A stretch of DNA of 64,000 nucleotides from Micropterix aruncella (lineage: Eukaryota > Arthropoda > Insecta > Lepidoptera > Micropterigidae), in NCBI GenBank assembly GCA_944548615.1, contig OX155961.1, forward strand, positions 19,571,517 to 19,635,516, in the 5' to 3' direction. Below the pieces are notes generated by a model. The model worked only from the letters and a program-made list of their open reading frames with translations, was not told the origin of the DNA and did not search any database. Shown one piece after another: positions 10,346-22,904 of this stretch. The stretch's first letter is position 1, and every line of letters begins with the position of its first letter. A program made the position numbers and the translations under genes.

Positions 10346-13176
10346 GTGGTACGACGCATAGCAATATAATACGCTATATAATCAATAACTAAAGGTAGAA
10401 TATATCCAGCAGAATTATCATAAACCAATCTTTTATCCTTAATCCGAGTTTTTAGTTCCGAATTCCGGATTGAGAATTCCCGAGTAATTTGATAATTTTA
10501 ACGTCGCCTTACTGACAGTAACAGATTACCGATTACTGCAATGTCTTCAAATTTCGAAGTACCGTCCCCAGGCTCTTTTTGTCCTCCAGAGGATCTGAGG
10601 CCTCCGGACGTGACGTCATTAATTGTTGCCCGAAGGAATGTAAATCTCCGTCCATTCGCCTCCGCCTTAATTCGTTTCATTTAACGAGGCGACGCGCTAT
10701 GATTTAAATAAAACCATTCACCGAACTAATTTCCTTGTAATTAGGCATTAATTCGGCAAATCTTCCTAAAATGTTTGATAAGTTTGAATTCTGAGGGTCA
10801 TTTTCCGTGGATGGGCGAAAAAATGAGCTGTCGAAAAGCTGGGGCTGCTATTATAAGGTGCGCTGTGTGCTGGCGCTATGAGACCTCAGAAAAATATCTG
10901 AAATGGGCGGACACGCGAAGAAATAGGCTGGATAAATTGCGTAGGATTCGACAAATAAAAAACCATCGTTGGCGAATCGTCAGGCACAGATTCCACGGCT
11001 GCTCGCGCCGGCGACCAGTCGCATACTTAACATTATATCGCAGCGCTAACACATAATAACTATCTTTGCGCAGTGTTGGTATAAGAATGTTAATGTCAAA
11101 GCATATTTCGCGTAATTCTCAGAGAGCTCTCATGTTTTATTTAATTGTAATTAATTCAGGACCTGAAATAAAAATGTGGCTAAGCGAGACTCTAGAGTAT
11201 TAACCAGTCAATATAATTAAATTAAAATAAAACTCACTCACCGCTTACATTGTAGAAGTAATCGCGCCTGAAAGTTTTCCAAATCAGTTTAAAGCCAGAA
11301 TGTCCAAGGCAATGAGCAACTTTTTTGAGCTTAAATTATAAATTCATACCTTATCAAGGAATTCGCTTACAAACTTTTTTTAATTAGTGCTTATATTTTT
11401 TTTTAAATCATTTAATAACATTTCTTCAGATATGTTGGTTCCCAAGTCTCTTGTCACTTTAAAATACTAAATGATTATAAACCTCCTTTACAAAGTTATC
11501 ACGGGGAGATGTCGGAAAATTTGCAACCAGTTACAACCAGGTTAGTCATCAATATTCGGCAAGGATAATAAGATATTTCACCCTAAGAAGAAGGTAGCTT
11601 TAGATCTACAATTTTTTAGAGCCGGGGTAAAAAATCGACATTGGCGCTTCTCCCTTCCAGCATTTCAGAATAATGTTTTTGAAAAACTCAGAATAATGTT
11701 TTTAAAAGCCTCAAATAAATTTGCGCTGTTTATTTTGATACTTTTCTCTATATTTGACAAATATATAGAATATCCTTAGCTTATGTAGGCAACGCACACG
11801 CCAGACTATAAACACACGTTCAATCCTTAGGTCCCAGCAAATTTTACTATCTAATCATGCTACAGATTTACTTTCCGCGGAAGAATCTATTTTAAAATCA
11901 ACGAAAAATTATAGCGACACGTTTAAAAGAGTACTTGTTAATACACATATTCCGCCACAACCTAACCGACCGTCGCTGATGTTTATCCGTTCGGGGTTAT
12001 TTGGCTCCGCTTGTATTATAGCCCTTTTGTCTGTATGGGGGTTTTTTTCTAGGCGGGAACTCCCCTGGCAGACATTTATATTAGACGCAGCGCACGCGTT
12101 CAAAATCAACTTAGTATGCATTCCAAAATCACATGGATTTTCAACTTAATTTCCGCCCAGGGCAGGTACCTAATTCCTCCCCCCCTTAACCCATAGAGGC
12201 CCGTTTGGCCGATATCGGCCAAAACACGACTCAGCGTGACGGCCCCGTTTTAATTTTATTTTAATTTATTTTGTTTTATTTTATTATGTTAATATGTTTT
12301 ATTTTAATTATGGGTACAGTGGTTTGGCAGTAATTAATGTTTTGGTGATATAGTGTCATAATTCAATTTATTTACTAATTTTTCATCTTGTCAACTTCAA
12401 CTAAACTTGTCAATCGGCTGAGGGGCCGAGGCCTGAAGGGTTAAATCCGGGACTGGTTACAGGTATTGCCGGTTACCCAAATAAAGGAAAGATAGAATGC
12501 ACTCAAATACTCGAGTTCGCGTCTCATATAGGAATTTCCACAGCACCTTTTTAATTTTGCGTTTCTACGCAATGTCCCTCTCCGCTTGTTATTTCATGCG
12601 AACATTTTTGACTATGCTATTATCAATTATTAATATTGTTTCAGTTCCGTTTGAGTTATGAGAGTATTGAACTCCCCAATTATTTGTGATCATTGAACTG
12701 TCAAATTTACATACGATTCTGTTTGCCTGCGTCTATTATTTGGATGAATATTTTGTTAGAGAGGTTTCAATATCAGAAACAGCAACACATCAAATTTTAT
12801 TCCTATGCGAACATTACCTATTGTTTGAATACATTGCAAAGTGATATAAATGTACATACATATACAGAATCGATAATAATCACATGAGTTCGTTTCCATC
12901 CTCCAGTACTAATAACTTACCTTATCACACAACCGATTTCTCTGTCTTATTCAACAAATAATACGTGAGGATATTAAAGCAGAAGAGATAATCGGAATAC
13001 CCAATCAGATATAACAAATATTTACGGACGGTCCGAATACGCATTCACAGTATGATGCCACGATTACTCGCAGAGGCGCGTTATTATCTTTTTACTATAT
13101 CTTCTGATCTAAATTATTTGAAATCCTAGATATTAAATAATATTCATCATACAATCTTTATATTCCTCTCCTCTTA
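10346..13176. other. Unassigned sequence, no gene recognised
   Basis: Mostly AT-rich, with GC-richer patches at about 10500-10680, 10780-11050 and 11940-12110. Short frames in these patches have no recognisable domain. A 20-bp perfect palindrome (TTTGGCCGAT and its complement) is at about 12206-12225. Confidence 0.35.
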
Positions 13177-13662
13177 GGGATCGTCCATTAATCACGTGAG
13201 GTTTGAGGGGGGGGGGGAGGGGGGGGGGGAGTCAAATAGATCACGAAATATCACATGGCGGGGGGGAGGGGTGTAGTGATATAATATCACGTGTAGGTAT
13301 ATGTCTTTTTGTTGAAAGTGCGATTTCTAAACCGAAAAACGGCGCGTGACCTTGACTCGCCGCCGTTGTCAGTACAGTTATATGTATTTCACATGATTAC
13401 GTCTTACCTTTATTATATTTATACCAGTCGGAAACAACCTACAACATTAATGGCTGTGTGGATATTTTTATCAGGTGCTTGATTTTCCAAAATTAAATTG
13501 AATTATGCCTGTATTTAAAGAATATATTCTGATATTTTATTAAAACTTTATACCGAAAAAATACATGTGAGGGGGTAATCTTAATCCTCACTACGTATCA
13601 CCAAGGGGGAGGGAGGGGTTAAAAAGTTGCTTAAAAACATCACGTGATTGGTGGACGACCCC
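13177..13662. mobile_element. 486-bp MITE with inverted termini and TTA target duplication
   Basis: The left end GGGATCGTCCATTAATCACG and the right end, in reverse complement GGGGTCGTCCACCAATCACG, form inverted repeats of about 25 bp with few mismatches. The element is flanked by TTA at 13174-13176 and 13663-13665. The interior is non-coding and includes long G runs at 13206-13229 and 13261-13270. The superfamily is not assigned; a 3-bp TTA duplication narrows it. Confidence 0.75.
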
Positions 13663-13665
13663 TTA

Positions 13666-14049
13666 GCTAGATGAAAAGTACTTACCTAAGTTTGATTGTT
13701 TGAAAAACTTTATTGCACGCAATAGAGCACAACATGGTAGGGAAGTTTCTTACGACTATACCCCCAGTGTTATTGTGACTACTTTTTTATTATTGAAAAT
13801 TAAACAACAGTGTTTCTTGTAAAGTAGTGATCATAATAAATCAGTAAAATTATATAATAAAGAAAATACAACAGAAATAAATAACCTATGTCAAATCAAC
13901 ATCAAAGGGAGGAATGAGATACAAGGACAAGCTATGAGATGGGTAAGTGAAGAGAAGGGGAGGGGGGGGGGAGGGTATTAAAACTTTAAGTAAATATCTT
14001 AATAGATTTTTTTGTAAAACTCGGTAAAATTGTTTTATTTTAATAAGGT
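13666..14049. other. Unassigned AT-rich sequence
   Basis: No recognised feature apart from a G-rich run at about 13958-13975. Confidence 0.4.
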
Positions 14050-14340
14050 AACGTCCCCGCACACAAGTCCCGAGTTGCGATGGCTGCTATTAAAGAAACT
14101 GGGTTTGAAGTACTAGAACATCCTCCATAGGTACCTACTCGCCGGACCTTGCTCTTAGTGATTTCTATCTATTTCTAAAAATATGATTTCTATCTATTTC
14201 TAGACAATTCGATAATCTGCCGCAGTGCAGACATTTTTAGGTAATCGCGGTAAAAAGTTTTTTAGGAAGGGTATATTATGTTTAGAGAAAAGTTACATTA
14301 TGTATATAATCCGAAAAGGTGATTATGTTGAAAAATAAAA
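14050..14340 (+). pseudogene. mariner transposase C-terminal relic
   Basis: The plus strand reads VPAHKSRVAMAAIKETGFEV and then, after a disrupted Tyr codon, SPDLALSDFYLFLK. This corresponds to the D34D part of mariner transposases, including the third catalytic aspartate (SPDLALSD). A tandem duplication ('gatttctatctatttcta' at 14158 and 14186) and frameshifts follow. The reading then recovers as FFRKGILCLEK and finishes GDYVEK before a stop at 14336-14338, the canonical mariner C-terminus. The N-terminal two thirds and both inverted repeats are missing, so it is dead. Confidence 0.8.
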
Positions 14341-14819
14341 GAACATTTAATAAAAGTTTACTTAATCATCATCATCATCATTTTTTATTGAACGCTTTAT
14401 TATTTATTAGATTTCATTATATTTTACATAATAATTATTTGTATTGTGTGTTTGTTTTTTTATATTATTCAAAAAAGGTTAAAATATATGATCACATATC
14501 ACAATTATCTCCCACAAAAATAATAAAAATAAATTACATCCTATAAATTATAATATATACGTACATTCAAATTTCACAATCTGTTTGTCTCACTTGCTAT
14601 TGGCATAGCCTAGTTAATCTAACTAGGCTAATTTCTAAGCCAATCTGGCTTAGAAATTGGAAATTTAGTAAAACATATTTCAATTAAATAAATAAAAAAA
14701 ATACGTGTGGCACTCGGGGACTGCCGCGGTAAAGCTATTGCATAGCATTTTTAACAACTTATGCAATTATAATTATTTATTTATTTTATTTATTTTATGT
14801 TTTCTGATATCAGATAACT
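14341..14819. other. Unassigned AT-rich sequence
   Basis: No gene recognised. The block 'agctattgcatagc' at about 14740 recurs in related form at 15287-15306, so 14700-15330 may be one degraded repeat. Confidence 0.35.
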
Positions 14820-14913
14820 GCGCTCTATCGGAAAACGTTGAAATTATTCCGAATCATTTGCGGCTGTGAAAGCAAATGATTCGGAATAATTTAAACGTCT
14901 TCCGATAGAGCGC
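14820..14913. repeat. Long perfect-like hairpin (two arms of about 42 bp)
   Basis: The left arm begins GCGCTCTATCGGAAAACG and ends ATTCCGAATCATTTGC. The right arm is its reverse complement with only a few mismatches and a short AT gap. The loop is about 10 nt (ggctgtgaaa). It could be a fold-back element or an RNA hairpin precursor; the sequence alone does not decide. Confidence 0.8.
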
Positions 14914-16169
14914 CGCGCACTAATTATTTATTCGATAAAGCAAAAAAAACGGATTTTTCGAAAAAAATCGTAGATAGAAAGATAGATTATTAAAAAATCT
15001 TTAAAATGGTGTAGGTTTCATAATAATACGCTAGATAGTATTTGCGTAGTAGTCGTTTTTGTGTTTGGGTAGACCTAATTTCACAAATTAATTACACTAT
15101 GTAATATACACAAAATCTAAAATATTCAAAGCTAAGAATATTAGGAAAATGTTCTTGTTTAACATATATTTTTTTCGAATCGTAAGCAGTACTCGTTTAG
15201 ACGTAATTATCGGTTTAAAATCATTAATTTTTGTTAAGAAATTTCTTCATTCGGTCGCCGCGCTGCGCGCTGGCCTAGGCCCGCGATAAAAGCTATGCAA
15301 TAGCTTAAAAAATTGATTACATAATATTTCGTAATTACGTTCCATACCAAAATAATATAAACCAATGACGAATTTTTTATTTACAATAATACTTATATGT
15401 AAGAGTAATAACTATTGTTATATAACTATACTAGAGTCTCACATATATTAAACAATGTGTAATATCGAAAAGTAGCAGTTGTTACTTGCTTTTAATAATA
15501 TTTTGAAATTTCGACTTTTGATAAAGTCTTTCATACAAATAACCCACAGTGCGGATACAAGGACAATCCACCTGCGAAAGACAGAAAGGAACGAGGGTAG
15601 GGTGGAAATTGTTAATAAGAAAAATAATGGCGTCTCGGTAACCGGAGCGGCGGCGTCCGTTTACAATTACGGACAAATTGGGTTTCCGTTCGAGTTGAGT
15701 TGCCATTTGCGATCACCCGCCCCACCGACGGTTATTACTCAAATAATCCGCCAAGCCTGCAAACTGATTAGACTAATCATGTTATATAAAACCCGAAATG
15801 ATAGAATGGCAGTTCATTAGAGATATTGCCGATAGACTAACGGAAATGCCAAAGAAGAATAATGCCACACTGTGCCGACAGAGTGCGCTGGGGTAATTTA
15901 ACGACGCATGAATGATGCGTTCTATGATTTTTATTACCTCTTGTTGGTGTAATATTTTTCTTTATTTATACAGCATGAGGTAAAATATAATAGCTCCCTT
16001 GAATGGGTACATTTTATGACCAAAGAAGCAACTTTTGGAAAAAAAAAGATTTTATTTAAATTTGAAAAATTTACGCTTTGAGAAAGTCTTAGAAGCATTG
16101 AGCGCCTTGAATTAACACACTACATTAGTACCACCTCAAGACAGGTTATTTTCTAAAGAGAAAATAAAC
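14914..16169. other. Unassigned; GC-richer patch 15540-15790
   Basis: 15479-15820 is open on the plus strand for 113 codons, but the overlapping antisense frame is also open and no domain is recognisable. The patch does not recur in the window. Confidence 0.3.
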
Positions 16170-16823
16170 TGTGAGGGACCACCCCTCACTAGATTCCAAT
16201 TTGCTCGTTGTGAGGAGGTGGTGTCGTCTGGGGGTTTTCTCCGTAATGAAAGGCGTCCTTGATGGAGCTGAAGATATTTATTGATGTACTTTATTGAAGA
16301 TTGCCAGTTCCGAATATCTGATCGCGGTGCGCGGTTAGAAAGTGAGTGCTCGAAGAGTGATGATCGCGGATGTTTACTTGAAGAATTAGCGCGGCGGGTC
16401 ATTTCCCGAGAATGATGCGAATGATGACCCCTAGGGTGACTACCCGAGGAATGATTGTTCGCGGATGACTGGTCGAGGAAGGAGCCTCGAGGAATGATAT
16501 CGCGGAGGGCGGTTACCCAAAGAATGATGATCGCGGATGACTGGTCGACGAGAGAGCCTCGAGGAATGATAATGGATTGGTCGAATGTACTGGTTTATAT
16601 ACTATATTGCATGACGCAATGCTGAAAGAGTGGTGGTAATAAGTGTGTCGATTGAATCGATTAGAAGAAATTGACATGAGTCACCGGCTGCGACTGAATT
16701 AATTACCCAAATTAGATGGAATTTAATGGCAGTACACGTGTAGAATCGATTGTGTTTGCGTTTATGGATTTCTTTAGAATCTATTTCTCTTGTTGACTTG
16801 ATATGTAGGACGAAGTCTCTACA
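16170..16823. mobile_element. Candidate solo LTR (654 bp)
   Basis: Begins TGTGAGGGACC and ends GTCTCTACA, so it has the TG...CA ends of LTRs. It is flanked by a 4-bp duplication AAAC at 16166-16169 and 16824-16827. Inside are a TATA-like 'tttatatact' near 16588 and a 71-bp period tandem repeat at about 16443-16570 (shared core 'tcgcggatgactggtcga'). No second LTR or internal gag/pol is seen. Orientation is uncertain because both strands would give TG...CA. Confidence 0.5.
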
Positions 16824-16827
16824 AAAC

Positions 16828-18892
16828 CATTATTATGTCAAAGAGATGAATTCTTTTCCGAGCTGGATCTATAATATGTATATTTAAAAAAAAGATGTTT
16901 TGTATTAATGTAAAATATATTTCTAACCATTTATATTGAATTTATAAATTATTAAACTAACTAATAACTAAACAATCTCATGAATACATGAGGAATATAT
17001 TATTTATTCTTAATAATAAATAACGCATGAACCATGTGATTCGTAAAACATGCCTTTTGATTTTTTTAAATTGAAACAAATTTGTTTTAATAGTCGCTGT
17101 TGTGCACTGTTCCACGGTGGATAGAGAAACAAAATTATTATTGAAATATAATATTTATTCTTATTCTTATTACCAGCGTTTCGAAATGCTGGACAAGACG
17201 CACTTTTTATCACTATCGTATGCAGCTACGACCAATTAAACAATAGGAAGAATATTGCGATCCATTATTAAAATTAAGTTGCTGCAGTGTGCTTTCATTT
17301 TTGTTACTGCTACAAATATTTTGTTACACACAAATATTTTTGTTTTACTGCAGGAATGTGAATATCGTGCTTTACTTTAAATATATGTTTTTTTTTTAAT
17401 GTTCACCTGGTTATTCCTACTGTGGCACTGTGCGTATTGGAGACAATTCAATAAATCTATTGTTGAAAATATGTCATCGACCACAAATGTATTTATATAT
17501 AATTTAACTGTATTATTTTTAATGTCTATAATGTTTTATTTATTAAATAAAGAAATTACATGTAACTAATATGATGCTGCCTGGTTATAAACCTATCAGC
17601 AGTGTTGCCTGCTTAGAGCTGTAGATTATAACATTGCGATGATATCGTTTATCTGTATGGTAACCATAATCAAAGAAATTATGATATGATATAAGAATCT
17701 TATTAGAGCACGTTCTATTTAATCCTGTTTATATAACGTGTTTATTCATTTTCCTCTGTTATCTCTGCATTATCGCGATCTGGCATGTCGCAGGGGGAGC
17801 CCCTCAGGGAAAGAGCGCAAAGATGGCCGGAGGATATCATTAAAATAAATGCCAAACTGAAACGAGCATTTCTTTGTCGATTTTACGGGACGCGCAAACA
17901 GAGCGACGACAGATTCCCCGAGAAAATAACCCGACGAGGAAGAGAAACGCGCGCTCAGCCGTAAAAAGGCGAAGCACGAAAGATCAAACGGTGCGCATAG
18001 GACGTCGTCGATGTTTTTACAAGACGAATCGCTGTCGTATGCCGATGGAGAGAGAGGCGGAGAAATTAGGCATGGGACTCCCCGTACGGCGTACTCGACT
18101 GTGATTAGTACAGTAGGGCAAACGGCGATTCTGTTCGCGTGCATGCTGGATATACCGTATTATCATTGATTATAAATAATATGTATAATATGGTTAAAAC
18201 GTTCCAATAATATAGAAAAAATATTTCATACATTTGAAGACAGCATACACTTTACCATGGGTGATATTATCAAACGGAATTAAAAGAAAATATAATGGTC
18301 GACTTTTCAAATTACATTAAAAGAAATTTTTATTTCAATCCTTTTATGAAATAGATGAAGATTTTGAATTCAACGAACTAAGGCCTATGTTATCTTAATT
18401 ATTATTAGGAACGTAATAAGTAGCTAAATAGTTTTTTTCATTTAAATAATTGAAGATGTATATTATACGAGTGTAATTATTTATTTGTTGATGTTTAAAT
18501 AGTCATTTATTTTTTTATTTTATTAAGATTATAATTATTATAATATTATTGATTAATTGAATCTCAATGACTTTTTAAAATTTGTCGATTGTAAATTTTA
18601 TTTCCCAACCTAACATATTATGATAATAAAATGACTTATGAATAATTATTTCTGATGGAAATTTGGTAAAAACCATTTTATCGATTTGTATATTGCTTAA
18701 GTAATTTTTAAGTAAATAATTTTTAATCTTTAAGTAATTAAAAATAATGTTAGATATAATATTTTTTTTTTCTAAAAGTCTCATATTATGATGGAAATTT
18801 TGTACACCCAATGGGTAGATTATGCGTTCTCACTAAAACATATCATTCCAAAATATATATCAAAATAAAATAAATAAATAAATAAATATATG
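16828..18892. other. Unassigned sequence; GC-rich patch 17770-18150
   Basis: 17770-18150 is CG-rich with open frames on both strands (124 codons minus, 76 codons plus). Neither has recognisable domains. The remainder is AT-rich with no feature. Confidence 0.3.
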
Positions 18893-20612
18893 TACCTCTC
18901 TATGGAAATATGGAAACACTGTACCCTCTCTGTGGAAACACTGTACCCTCTCTATGGAAATATGCATTGGTAATACCAATCTTCAAAAGCGGAGACAAGT
19001 CAAATATGTCAAATTACCGGCCTATTTCAAAATTATCCACATTTGCGAAGGTTTATGAAAAAAATATATGTGATTCTATCCTTACATACAATCAGTCGAT
19101 ACTAATTTAGCTGTATTTACGGAGTATTTAAATAAGAATATGGACAATCGAATACAAATTGACACCGTGTATACGGATTTTGCCAAAGCATTCGACCGCG
19201 TAAATCATGACATATTATTAAAAAAGATTTACTCTATTGGTATAAGAGGTGACCTTTGCAGATGGCTAGTATCGTATATAAAAAATAGATCGCATTGCAT
19301 CTCCATCGGTTCTGTTATGTCACAATGTGAATTGATACCTTCTGGTATCCAACAAGGATCACACTTAGGACCTATACTTTTTATTCTGTACGTTAGCGAC
19401 ATCGGTGCATGCTTCAGGCATTCAAAATTCCTGATGTATGCAGATGACTTAAAGATATATAAAATTATTAAATCTGAAAACGATTGTGTTCTCCTACAGA
19501 AGGATCTCGACTCTTTGGCAATATATTGTAACAAAAACATGATAAAAATGAATGTAGCAAAATGTTTCCACATAAGCTTTACGCGAAATAGAAACAAGAT
19601 TAACTACTCATATCAGATCACTGACATTCCTATCGCGACGTGCACTTCTATTAAGGACCTGGGTGTAGTTTTAGGTGGCAGATTAAGCTTTCGGGCACAT
19701 ATTACAGCTATTGCCGAAAAATCTAGTAGAATGCTTGGCTTCATAATTCGCGCATCGAAACCATTCACCGACCCATTAATATTGAAGGTATTATACAACG
19801 CGTTGGTTCGATCTCACCTTGAGTTTGCTTCTCCAATATGGTCTCCCTGTTATCAGGTACACATTAACAGATTGCAAAATATCCAAAATAAGTTCGTTCG
19901 ATACTTAAATTTCAAGACAAAAAGTTATTGTAATACTACTAATGAGGCGGCCTTACTATTTAAAATAAATTCACTATGTTATCGGCGCAACTTGAATGAT
20001 GCTCTGTGCCTCTATAAAATAATGAATGGCATATTCTATTGCTCTGACATGGTGGGAGCGATCAATATTAACGCCCCAATGAGGACCACACGCCAATTTG
20101 ACCTGTTTCGATCGACGCGTTTTAAAACTAATGCATCAAGGAATGGACTACTCACACGCTGCTGTGAGCTTTATAATACCCATTTAAATGGTATTGATAT
20201 GTTTAATAATTCCATAATCACTTACAAATACTCCGTAAATCAAACCCTGACCGATATAATAAGCTGACTATTCGTTTTTAGCTATTTTTATTGATTATTA
20301 TTAGTATTATTATATTTTATATACCTACGCCACTACTAATATCATACATCATCACACTCCACACTTACACGCTCAACACACTCCCACAAACACATACACA
20401 CACACCCTGCATACTAGAGTCTTATATAGTTCTAAAATTGAAGGTACATTAGTTTTATAAAGTAGTTTTAAAAAAAAAACGTAATATATGTAATTTTAAT
20501 GAAATCCGTAACCGGTTTTATTTGTTGTAAATCTGCATACATTTAAAAAAATATTATACTGTAATACTGTGTGATTTCTTAATAAAGAATTGAATTGAAT
20601 TGAATTGAATAT
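18893..20612 (+). pseudogene. 5'-truncated LINE with RT domain (Jockey/CR1-type)
   Basis: Non-LTR retrotransposon ORF2. The first block, 18950-19094, reads WKYALVIPIFKSGDKSNMSN followed by YRPIS (RT motif 0-1). A small deletion and frameshift near 19095-19120 remove the part that usually follows. The main block, up to 20267, has VYTDFAKAFDRVNHDIL (motif A with the first Asp), SGIQQGSHLGPILFILY (motif B), LMYADDLKIY (catalytic YADD, motif C), then KDLGVVL and the thumb/C-terminal region to a stop at 20265-20267. The 3' UTR contains an AATAAA at about 20581 and ends in (GAATT)n at 20587-20610, a typical microsatellite tail. The endonuclease and ORF1 are absent, so it cannot move itself. The 5' junction has repeated 'ctctctatggaaa' units (18896-18965). 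Confidence 0.85.
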
Positions 20613-20654
20613 TATACCCTACATGTACCATTATCTACAAAAAAAAAACCATTT

Positions 20655-20930
20655 ATTCTATAGATTCAGATTCATATTCATTTTATTTGTATAATGGTAT
20701 ACAAAGTCATACTTACAGGCAAAATATTTTTTTTAAATATATGAGAAAACGATACGAAAATACAAGAATAATGTAAGAGACAAAATACAAAACAAATATT
20801 AAGACATAATTTATACAATTATAAAGACAAATTATTAACACTTTCGTTACCAAAGAATTTTAATCTTCACTCGAGTAATATTCCTCCAGTTTGTATAATT
20901 TAATTAAAGGATCTGAAAGCGATTTCAGAC
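20655..20930 (-). mobile_element. LINE 3' end related to the copy at 26036-26575
   Basis: In reverse complement, 20890-20865 reads LEEYYSSE, the same C-terminal peptide as in 26320-26350. The plus strand begins with 'attcagattcatattcattt', the complement of the GAATAT-type tail of that copy. Only the last residues and the 3' UTR remain. Confidence 0.6.
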
Positions 20931-21645
20931 TCTTCAGCATTACTTCTAAGAATGGAAACAACACCTAAGCCGAGGTATAACTGTACAAGGAAACGACTTT
21001 TGGATATAACATTGAGTTATAAATATATATTAAAATTATTTATAATAACAGTCTTGTTACGTTTCTGTCACACCTTTTATGTTTAAGTTAGATTGAGCAA
21101 AAATTACAGCTTTTTAAGATAGCAGTGTTGCTGTTGGATCATCTTTTCGTTTCAATAAATCTAGGGTTTTATCCATCACACCTACTAATACGTCAGACTC
21201 CACAATAATATGAGTAAAACTTTCACAAACTTTAGTAAACAAAATCACTTAGAGGAAAAAGGTGACTGTATAGTTAAATATTGCTCAAACTCAATCTCTC
21301 AACGCACTAATTGAAATGAGATACTGATACCATCGGGATTTTTCGCAAAGGCGAGGAATAATTATTCACTCGCCTGTTAGCTTGGGGACAGAATCTCTCT
21401 CCCTCAGAAAGATGAGAAACGCCCTCCTTTGCTACTATAATTTAATTAAAGAACGTTAAGCCATGTTTATTGAGATGATATAATACGCCTTCAGAGCAAG
21501 AACACGAGCACGTCGTAGATAGGAGGAAAGACTACCCTCGAAATACATTGGAAAATATTAAATTAATTACAAAATTTACTCTTAAATATTAGGAGTGAAA
21601 AATCTAAGCGAAATTCCTAATAATAATTAAGTAGCAATTAAGCAA
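20931..21645. other. Unassigned sequence
   Basis: No recognised feature. Confidence 0.4.
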
Positions 21646-21647
21646 GG

Positions 21648-21760
21648 CGTTTGATCGCGTTGATCGATCTGTTCTTCTGCTTAAATGCGCCGGAGTAGTT
21701 ATCCTTGGAAGTCTATTCATTTGGTTTTTAGTTTACCTAACAGACGTAGACAAATTATTA
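21648..21760 (+). pseudogene. Short LINE RT remnant (motif A region)
   Basis: The plus strand reads SKAFDRVDRSVLLLKCAGV, the characteristic motif A and following helix of non-LTR reverse transcriptases. About 15 hydrophobic residues (LFIWFLVYL) follow before the frame is lost. It ends close to the MITE at 21815. Confidence 0.6.
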
Positions 21761-21814
21761 CCTACGTGTGATTTCGGTTAAACCTTGTTAACATCCTTTC
21801 TAGGGGACCGTAAG

Positions 21815-22230
21815 ACGGGTGTTACACGTTCAATCTGGCATTAGTTTAGTCCGTGACGTTGATCAGACTGACGGGAAACTGATCGTTTATCGAGTTGACT
21901 AATGAACTGAACTGATGGATTTTTAAACATTTTGATAATTTCTATGACGAGTGTTACACGTTCAATCTGGTACCAGTTCAGTCCGTGACGTTGGTCAGAC
22001 TGACGGAAAAGTGATTGTTTATTGCGTTGAGTGGTAGACTGAACTGATGGATTTTAAAACATTTTGATAATTTCACACACTTCATCATACCATCGGTCAG
22101 TTTATGATCAAAGTCACGGACTTAACTGATGCCAGATTAAACGTGTAATACTTGTCTATCAGTATTATCAGTCAGTTTATGATCAAAGACAAGGACTGAA
22201 CGGAGGCCAGATTGAACGAGTAACACCCGT
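21815..22230. mobile_element. Self-nested MITE
   Basis: The outer ends are ACGGGTGTTACACGTTCAAT at 21815 and its near reverse complement ending 'cacccgt' at 22230, with TAA/TTA-like flanks. A second complete pair of ends lies inside, starting at 21947 ('acgagtgttacacgttcaat') and ending at 22156. The two left halves are similar over their full ~130 bp. Either one copy inserted into the other or the left half was duplicated. Non-coding. Confidence 0.7.
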
Positions 22231-22904
22231 ATTAGGCTCGTAGGGTAAAAGTGGGATAGTTATCCAGGAGCCGTCGTCGAACTGTATTTTTACACAGGCG
22301 ACAAGTGAAATATTCGCGGTTGCCGCTTAAACACAAGAGGGGCAGGGGGTTGTACTTTGCTTATAAGTTTTTGCTGCGACAGTATCATTTTTGCAAGTCT
22401 TAATGTTGAAGTCTGGAACGTCTATACTCCTTGGAAAAGTTTCCCACTTTTACCCTATTTGGGAACACTAGTTCTCAATCGGTATATTCACGACTTCAGT
22501 CGATGCTTCTCTAATGAATTCACACAAATTCCACTAGTCAGTTAAAGATTCTTGTGCAGTTGGGCTACAAAGAGCCGTTCGTTAACCTGGACCGACTCAA
22601 CTCGCGGTTTAGCCCCCATCCAGTAGCCTCCTCGTAGAAGGTCTAACCCTGAAAGTACTCTATATCCCAGCTGCTGGGCAGTTTGAACATCGAGCGGTTT
22701 CAGCAAATCTACTATGCATTTCTACGACTAATCGAGAAGGGAGGGGTAAAAATTATCTTATACGTTTTCTAAGCAGCGAGGGTGGTTGTTGAAATAAAGT
22801 TACTCTTGAAAGGACCCTACACCTGAACCCGAATGGTAGACGAACGAAGGACGCCACCGCTTGCGATAAATTCGATTTGGAATTACCGCTTACTTTAGGT
22901 AGAG
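22231..22904. other. Unassigned sequence
   Basis: No gene recognised. It could be the remainder of the LINE whose RT motif is at 21648, but I cannot read further RT motifs. Confidence 0.3.

Noticed and set aside
12206..12225. 20-bp perfect palindrome as an operator-like site
   Set aside because: A single occurrence without any gene nearby; too little to support a function.
16443..16570. CRISPR-like or satellite array from the repeated 'tcgcggatgactggtcga'
   Set aside because: Only two units with a 71-bp period inside a candidate LTR, and the sequence is eukaryotic.
17770..18144. 124-codon minus-strand gene
   Set aside because: The opposite strand is also open over much of it, no domain is recognised and the GC-rich composition lengthens frames by chance.
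19229..19597. 122-codon minus-strand frame
   Set aside because: Antisense shadow of the LINE RT frame at 19140-20267.
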